Assembly (NCBI RefSeq): GCF_014650875.1
Contig: NZ_BMVU01000002.1
Span: 428,734-492,733, forward strand
Origin: Streptomyces minutiscleroticus
GTDB lineage: Bacteria; Actinomycetota; Actinomycetes; Streptomycetales; Streptomycetaceae
Reading direction: 5' to 3'
Length of the DNA stretch: 64,000 nt
Position 1 is the first letter of the stretch; the number at the start of each line of letters is the position of its first letter. Made by a program: the position numbers and the translations under genes. Of this stretch, positions 60,727 to 64,000 are shown piece by piece. The notes under the pieces are model-generated. The model searched no databases. It was given only the letters and a program-made list of their open reading frames with translations, and had not been told where the DNA came from.

Positions 60727-61383
60727 TCACGTGACGCCGTAGCGCGCCGCGATCCCCTCCACCACCAGCGCGAGCCCCTCCTCGAAGTGCTCGTCGTAGT
60801 TCTCGAAGATCTCCGGTCCCGCGGCCGCGGTCAGGGGGAAGTCGGCCAGCAGCCGGGCGCGCTCGGCCACGTCGAAGCCCGCGCGGCGCTCGCCCGGCAG
60901 CGGCTGCACGCCCTGCTCCTCGGTGACGAAGCCGAGTGTGAACAGGTACGCCGTGGTGGTCGCGCGCACGGCCTGCGCGAGCGTGAAGCCCGCCGCCGTG
61001 AAGGCGCGCAGGTTGTCCTCCATCGCGGCCCCGTGCTCGGCGCCCGTGAAGCGGGAGCCGCTGAAGACCTTGGCGCCGTCGCGGTAGTCCAGCAGGGCGG
61101 TGCGCAGCCCGCGGCTGGACACCAGCAGCCGCTCGCGCCAGGTCGCGCCGTGCGGAAGCGTCACGCCGGCCGCCATCCGGCGGTACATCTCCGTCGCCAT
61201 CTCGTCGAGCAGCGCCTGCTTGTCCTTGAAGTGCCAGTACAGGGCCGGGGCCTTGACGTCCAGCTCCTTGGCGATGGCGCGCAGGGTGAGCCCGTCCAGG
61301 CCCACCTCGTTCAGCAGCCGCAGCGCCGTGTCGGCCACGCGCCCGCGGTCCAGTCGCGCCGTCTTCCGTCCGGTCGGTTCCAT
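60727..61383 (-). CDS. TetR-family repressor
   Basis: 218 aa. N-terminal helix-turn-helix: ADTALRLLNEVGLDGLTLRA and IAKELDVKAPALYWHFKDKQ (~15-55), the TetR-class C-terminal fold (TetR_C) after. It is divergent from the FAD monooxygenase, and two identical 13-bp palindromes lie between the genes, the textbook tetR/tetA arrangement. The monooxygenase may be a resistance or detoxification enzyme. ATG 61383. Confidence 0.9.
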   Translation of the reverse strand: MEPTGRKTARLDRGRVADTALRLLNEVGLDGLTLRAIAKELDVKAPALYWHFKDKQALLDEMATEMYRRMAAGVTLPHGATWRERLLVSSRGLRTALLDYRDGAKVFSGSRFTGAEHGAAMEDNLRAFTAAGFTLAQAVRATTTAYLFTLGFVTEEQGVQPLPGERRAGFDVAERARLLADFPLTAAAGPEIFENYDEHFEEGLALVVEGIAARYGVT

Positions 61384-61399
61384 GCTCACGCTTGACAAT

Positions 61400-61412
61400 T
61401 TAACAGCGTTAA
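61400..61412. promoter_or_regulatory. TetR operator O1 (TTAACAGCGTTAA)
   Basis: TTAAC-AGC-GTTAA, 17 bp upstream of the tetR start codon; probably autoregulatory. TTGACA (61392-61397) is adjacent on the plus strand. Confidence 0.75.
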
Positions 61413-61436
61413 GTCCACGCTCGGGAACGACGGCAC

Positions 61437-61449
61437 TTAACAGCGTTAA
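61437..61449. promoter_or_regulatory. TetR operator O2 (TTAACAGCGTTAA)
   Basis: Identical to O1 with the symmetry extended to CTTAACAGCGTTAAG (61436-61450). Its last bases form part of the AAGGAGG ribosome site of the monooxygenase. Centre-to-centre distance to O1 is 37 bp. Confidence 0.75.
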
Positions 61450-61459
61450 GGAGGCTCCC

Positions 61460-62974
61460 GTGAGCGATGCGGCACGCACGGGGACGACGGAGACGGACGT
61501 ACTGATCGTGGGGGCGGGGCCGACCGGGCTCGCGCTCGGTGTCGACCTCGCCCGGCGCGGGGTGCGGGCGCTGGTCGTGGAGCGGTCCGGGGCCCTCTTC
61601 CCCGGCTCGCGCGGCAAGGGGATCCAGCCGCGCACGATGGAGGTCCTCGACGACCTCGGCGTACGGGAGGCCGTGCGCGCGGCGGGCGGCCCGTACCCGG
61701 TCGGGATGGTCTGGGAGGACGGGGAGCGCAAGGGCGAGCACCGGATGTTCGACGAGACGGAGCCGACCGAGAGCGAGCCGTTCACGCGGCCGTGGATGCT
61801 GCCGCAGTGGCGCACGCAGGAGATCCTCTTCGCGCGCCTCACCGAACTGGGCGGCTCGGTCGCCTTCGGGCGGGAGCTGGTGGGGATCGCGCAGGACGGC
61901 GACGGGGTGACCGCGCGGTTCGCCGCGGGCGGGCCGGTCCGCGCCCGCTACGCCGTCGCCGCCGACGGCGGCCGCTCGGCCGTGCGGCGCGCCCTCGGCG
62001 TCGGCATGACCGGCGAGACGGTGGACCCGCGTCCGGTGCTGGTCGCCGACGTCCGCCTCCGGGGCCTGGACCGCGACAACTGGCACATGTTCCCGCCGCG
62101 CGACGGGCACGGGCACCTGGCGCTCTGCCCGCTGCCGCACATCGAGGACTTCCAGCTCGCGGCGCAGTTCCCGGCGGGCACGGCCGTGGACACGAGCCCG
62201 GACGCCGTGCGCGCGGTGATCGCCGCCCGCACCCACCTCGGCGCGGACGACGTCACCGAGGTGCGCTGGGCCTCGGACTTCCGGCCGCGGGCCGCACTGG
62301 CCGACCGGTTCCGCGCGGGCCGGGTGTTCCTCGCGGGCGACGCCGCGCACGTGCACTCGCCGGCCGGCGGGCAGGGCCTCAACACCAGCGTGCAGGACGC
62401 GTACAACCTCGGCTGGAAGCTGGGCGCGGTGCTGCGCGGCGGGGCCCCGGACCCGCTCCTCGACACCTACGAGGAGGAGCGGCGGCCGGTGGCGGCGCAC
62501 ATGCTGGGCCTGTCCACCGGCGTCCACCGCGGCGAGGTCCGCCGGGGCGCGGCGACGCAGCAGCTGGGACTCGGCTACCGCGGCTCCTCGCTCACGGCCG
62601 AGACCCGCGCGGACCTGCCGGACGGGGCCCTGCGGGCCGGCGACCGCGCGCCGCTGGGGAACCCCGGCGGGATCTCCCTGCTCGACGCGTTCCGCGGGCC
62701 CCACTGGACGCTGCTCACGGTCGGCACGGACCCCGGTGCCGGTGCGGACGCGGCCGAAGGCACCGAGTCGCCCGGAACCGGCCCGGCCGTCGTGCGCACC
62801 GTCCGCGTCCCGGCGTACGCGCCCTACGGCACGGGGGTGTTCCTCGTCCGGCCCGACGGGTACGTGGCGTGGTCCGGGGACGGTGTCGAGGGCGCCGTCG
62901 CCCATCTGACGCGGACGCTCGGCGCGGACGCGGCCCTCCCGCGGGCGCTCGGCGCGGGAGCGGCCGCGCGGTGA
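61460..62974 (+). CDS. FAD-dependent aromatic hydroxylase (group A monooxygenase)
   Basis: 504 aa. FAD-binding VLIVGAGPTGLALGVDLARR at the N-terminus, the conserved DG in YAVAADGGRSAVRRALG, and GRVFLAGDAAHVHSPAGGQG for the FAD ribityl/pyrophosphate. The C-terminal thioredoxin-like domain is short. The RdmE/PgaE/TetX-like type hydroxylates aromatic polyketides or inactivates antibiotics such as rifamycin or tetracycline. GTG 61460 follows AAGGAGG, overlapped by operator O2, so it is TetR-controlled. It ends 4 nt from the convergent LysE gene. Confidence 0.9.
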   Translation: MSDAARTGTTETDVLIVGAGPTGLALGVDLARRGVRALVVERSGALFPGSRGKGIQPRTMEVLDDLGVREAVRAAGGPYPVGMVWEDGERKGEHRMFDETEPTESEPFTRPWMLPQWRTQEILFARLTELGGSVAFGRELVGIAQDGDGVTARFAAGGPVRARYAVAADGGRSAVRRALGVGMTGETVDPRPVLVADVRLRGLDRDNWHMFPPRDGHGHLALCPLPHIEDFQLAAQFPAGTAVDTSPDAVRAVIAARTHLGADDVTEVRWASDFRPRAALADRFRAGRVFLAGDAAHVHSPAGGQGLNTSVQDAYNLGWKLGAVLRGGAPDPLLDTYEEERRPVAAHMLGLSTGVHRGEVRRGAATQQLGLGYRGSSLTAETRADLPDGALRAGDRAPLGNPGGISLLDAFRGPHWTLLTVGTDPGAGADAAEGTESPGTGPAVVRTVRVPAYAPYGTGVFLVRPDGYVAWSGDGVEGAVAHLTRTLGADAALPRALGAGAAAR

Positions 62975-62978
62975 CGGC

Positions 62979-63635
62979 CTAGGCGCTCGCCAGCGAGAGC
63001 TTGACCGCGAAGCCGAGGAAGAGGACGCCGGCCGCCGACGTGGCGCCCGCCGAGAGCCGCCTGCGGCGCCGGAAGGCGGCGGCCAGCCTCGTGCCGCTGA
63101 AGATCAGCGCCGACAGGTACAGGAAGCTGAACAGCTGCGCGAAGGCGCCGAGCACGACGAAGGACAGCGCCGGGTGGGCGTACCCGGGGTCGACGAACTG
63201 CACGAAGAAGGCGACGAAGAACAGGATCGCCTTCGGATTGAACAGGCTGATGACCAGCGCCTTGCGCAGCGGCCGCTCGTCGGCGGCCGTGGCGGCGGGC
63301 GCCTCCGGGTCCCGCGCCGCCCGCTCGCCGCGCGTGCGCCACAGGCTCCACGCGGCGCGCATCATGCCGACGGCGAGCCAGGTCAGATAGCCGGCGCCCG
63401 CGTACTTCACGATGCCGAACAGCACGGCGTTGGCCTGGAGCAGCGAGGCGACGCCGGCCGCCGACAGCGTCATCAGCACCGTGTCCCCGCACCACACGCC
63501 GGCGGCGGCCCGGTAACCGGCCCGCACCCCGCGGCGCGCGGCCACGGACAGCACGTACAGCGAGTTGGGCCCGGGCAGCAGCACGATCAGGACGAGGCCC
63601 GCGAGGTAGGTGGGGAGGTCGATGACGCCGAACAT
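62979..63635 (-). CDS. LysE/RhtB-family amino-acid exporter (LeuE-like)
   Basis: 218 aa, six membrane helices. VLIVLLPGPNSLYVLSVAAR carries the PGPN signature, then GVWCGDTVLM, LTWLAVGMMRAAW and SLFNPKAILFFVAFFVQFV with the NPK motif. It likely exports leucine-like or other amino acids. ATG 63635. The charged loop between helices 3 and 4 is extended. Confidence 0.9.
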   Translation of the reverse strand: MFGVIDLPTYLAGLVLIVLLPGPNSLYVLSVAARRGVRAGYRAAAGVWCGDTVLMTLSAAGVASLLQANAVLFGIVKYAGAGYLTWLAVGMMRAAWSLWRTRGERAARDPEAPAATAADERPLRKALVISLFNPKAILFFVAFFVQFVDPGYAHPALSFVVLGAFAQLFSFLYLSALIFSGTRLAAAFRRRRRLSAGATSAAGVLFLGFAVKLSLASA

Positions 63636-63840
63636 GGCAGGAGTGTCGCACGCGGGCGCGGCACTCCGGTTCCGGGCTCCGGATCCTGGATTCCGCATTC
63701 CGCGGGACGGGCCGCCGGCCGTCCGGGGACATGCTGTCGGCCGCCCGGAAGACGGGCGGCCGGCCGTCGCGGCCGAGGAGGGCGTCGGCGGAGAGGCCGG
63801 GAGCGGCGCCGACGCACCCGGGGCCCGCTGCCCGCTCCCC

Positions 63841-63887
63841 GCAGGAGTGACCGGGGGCGGGGGTGCCCCGCCCCCGGTCACTCCTGC
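63841..63887. terminator. Very strong 22-bp stem terminator
   Basis: Perfect 22-bp stem (63841-63862 with 63866-63887) and a 3-nt loop, 17 nt past the stop of the minus-strand mutase. No gene is seen between 63636 and 63840. Confidence 0.85.
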
Positions 63888-63903
63888 GGAGTGGGAACGC
63901 GGC

Positions 63904-64000
63904 TCAGAAGGCGTCGCTCGGCACGTAGGTGCCCCAGACCTCGCGCAGGGCGTTGCACACCTCGCCGACCGTGGCGCGGGCGCGCAGGGCGTCCTTCATC
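63904..64000 (-). CDS. C-terminus of a methylmalonyl-CoA mutase-family protein, partial
   Basis: The last 32 codons, reading MKDALRARATVGEVCNALRE then VWGTYVPSDAF and a stop, match the end of actinobacterial acyl-CoA mutase large subunits (methylmalonyl/ethylmalonyl/isobutyryl-CoA mutase group). The rest lies beyond the window. Which acyl-CoA it handles cannot be told from this part. Confidence 0.75.
   Translation of the reverse strand, partial: MKDALRARATVGEVCNALREVWGTYVPSDAF

Noticed and set aside
1..64000. CRISPR array, prophage, rRNA or tRNA genes
   Set aside because: No regularly spaced direct repeats with unique spacers, no integrase or phage structural genes, no tRNA-like cloverleaf recognised on reading.

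Overview
This window is typical high-GC actinobacterial DNA and looks like the core chromosome of a Streptomyces. Evidence: GC-rich third codon positions, frequent GTG starts, a class-E-sortase (LAXTG) surface protein, the AfsQ1/AfsQ2/AfsQ3-SigQ signalling locus, acyl-CoA carboxylase alpha, beta and epsilon genes, and a gene order that, from memory, runs like the S. coelicolor region from about SCO4934 down to about SCO4869. No tRNA, rRNA, CRISPR, prophage or intact insertion sequence was seen.

Layout. 1-6.3 kb: partial L,D-transpeptidase lipoprotein, a small acidic protein, a sortase substrate, histidine ammonia-lyase (hutH), a GAF-GGDEF diguanylate cyclase and an enoyl-CoA hydratase under a likely operator. 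6.5-9.4 kb: a low-complexity membrane protein with 114-bp coding repeats, and a class III adenylate cyclase. 9.5-16.1 kb: biotin/acyl-CoA carboxylase block (birA, pccB, pccE, a 42-residue membrane protein, maf, a membrane protein, accA2). 16.3-19.1 kb: a MITE-like element abutting a DeoR-family regulator, then an LpdA-like quinone reductase. 19.2-27.3 kb: purine nucleoside phosphorylase, a phospho-sugar mutase, deoC and two aldehyde dehydrogenase family genes. 28-33.1 kb: uridine-kinase-like gene and sigQ facing afsQ1-afsQ2-afsQ3. 33.2-41.6 kb: VanZ, PspC, adenosine deaminase, hydrolase, LysR/MFS pair, ECF sigma factor with an antisense-overlapping STAS gene, and an AEC carrier. 41.9-50.3 kb: nucleoside uptake and salvage block (deoA, cdd, two permeases, ATPase, two BMP-family lipoproteins). 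50.5-51.7 kb: M20 amidohydrolase. 52.1-60.7 kb: a divergent two-operon nonulosonic-acid (Kdn/sialic-acid-like) cell-wall polymer cluster. 60.7-64 kb: TetR/FAD-monooxygenase pair with twin operators, a LysE exporter and the 3' end of a methylmalonyl-CoA mutase-like gene.

Two systems stand out. First, a 12-bp palindrome CTACGCGCGTAG, exact or slightly degenerate, lies upstream of pnp, deoC, add, deoA, the nucleoside ABC transporter operon and both BMP lipoproteins, and was not noticed elsewhere in the window. It defines a local nucleoside-scavenging regulon: import by BMP-ABC, deamination by Add and Cdd, phosphorolysis by PNP and DeoA, probable pentose-phosphate isomerisation by the mutase, cleavage by DeoC, and acetaldehyde disposal by the ALDH genes. 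In several of these promoters the -10 box lies 6-7 bp from the start codon, so the mRNAs are probably leaderless. Second, the nonulosonate cluster pairs a NeuB that lacks a SAF domain with a CMP-transferase fused to a HAD phosphatase domain. It also has two proteins with polysialyltransferase-type motifs, a GT2 enzyme, a GT-B-like protein and an O-acyltransferase. This gene set fits a Kdn-9-phosphate route to a Kdn (teichulosonic-acid-like) wall polymer.
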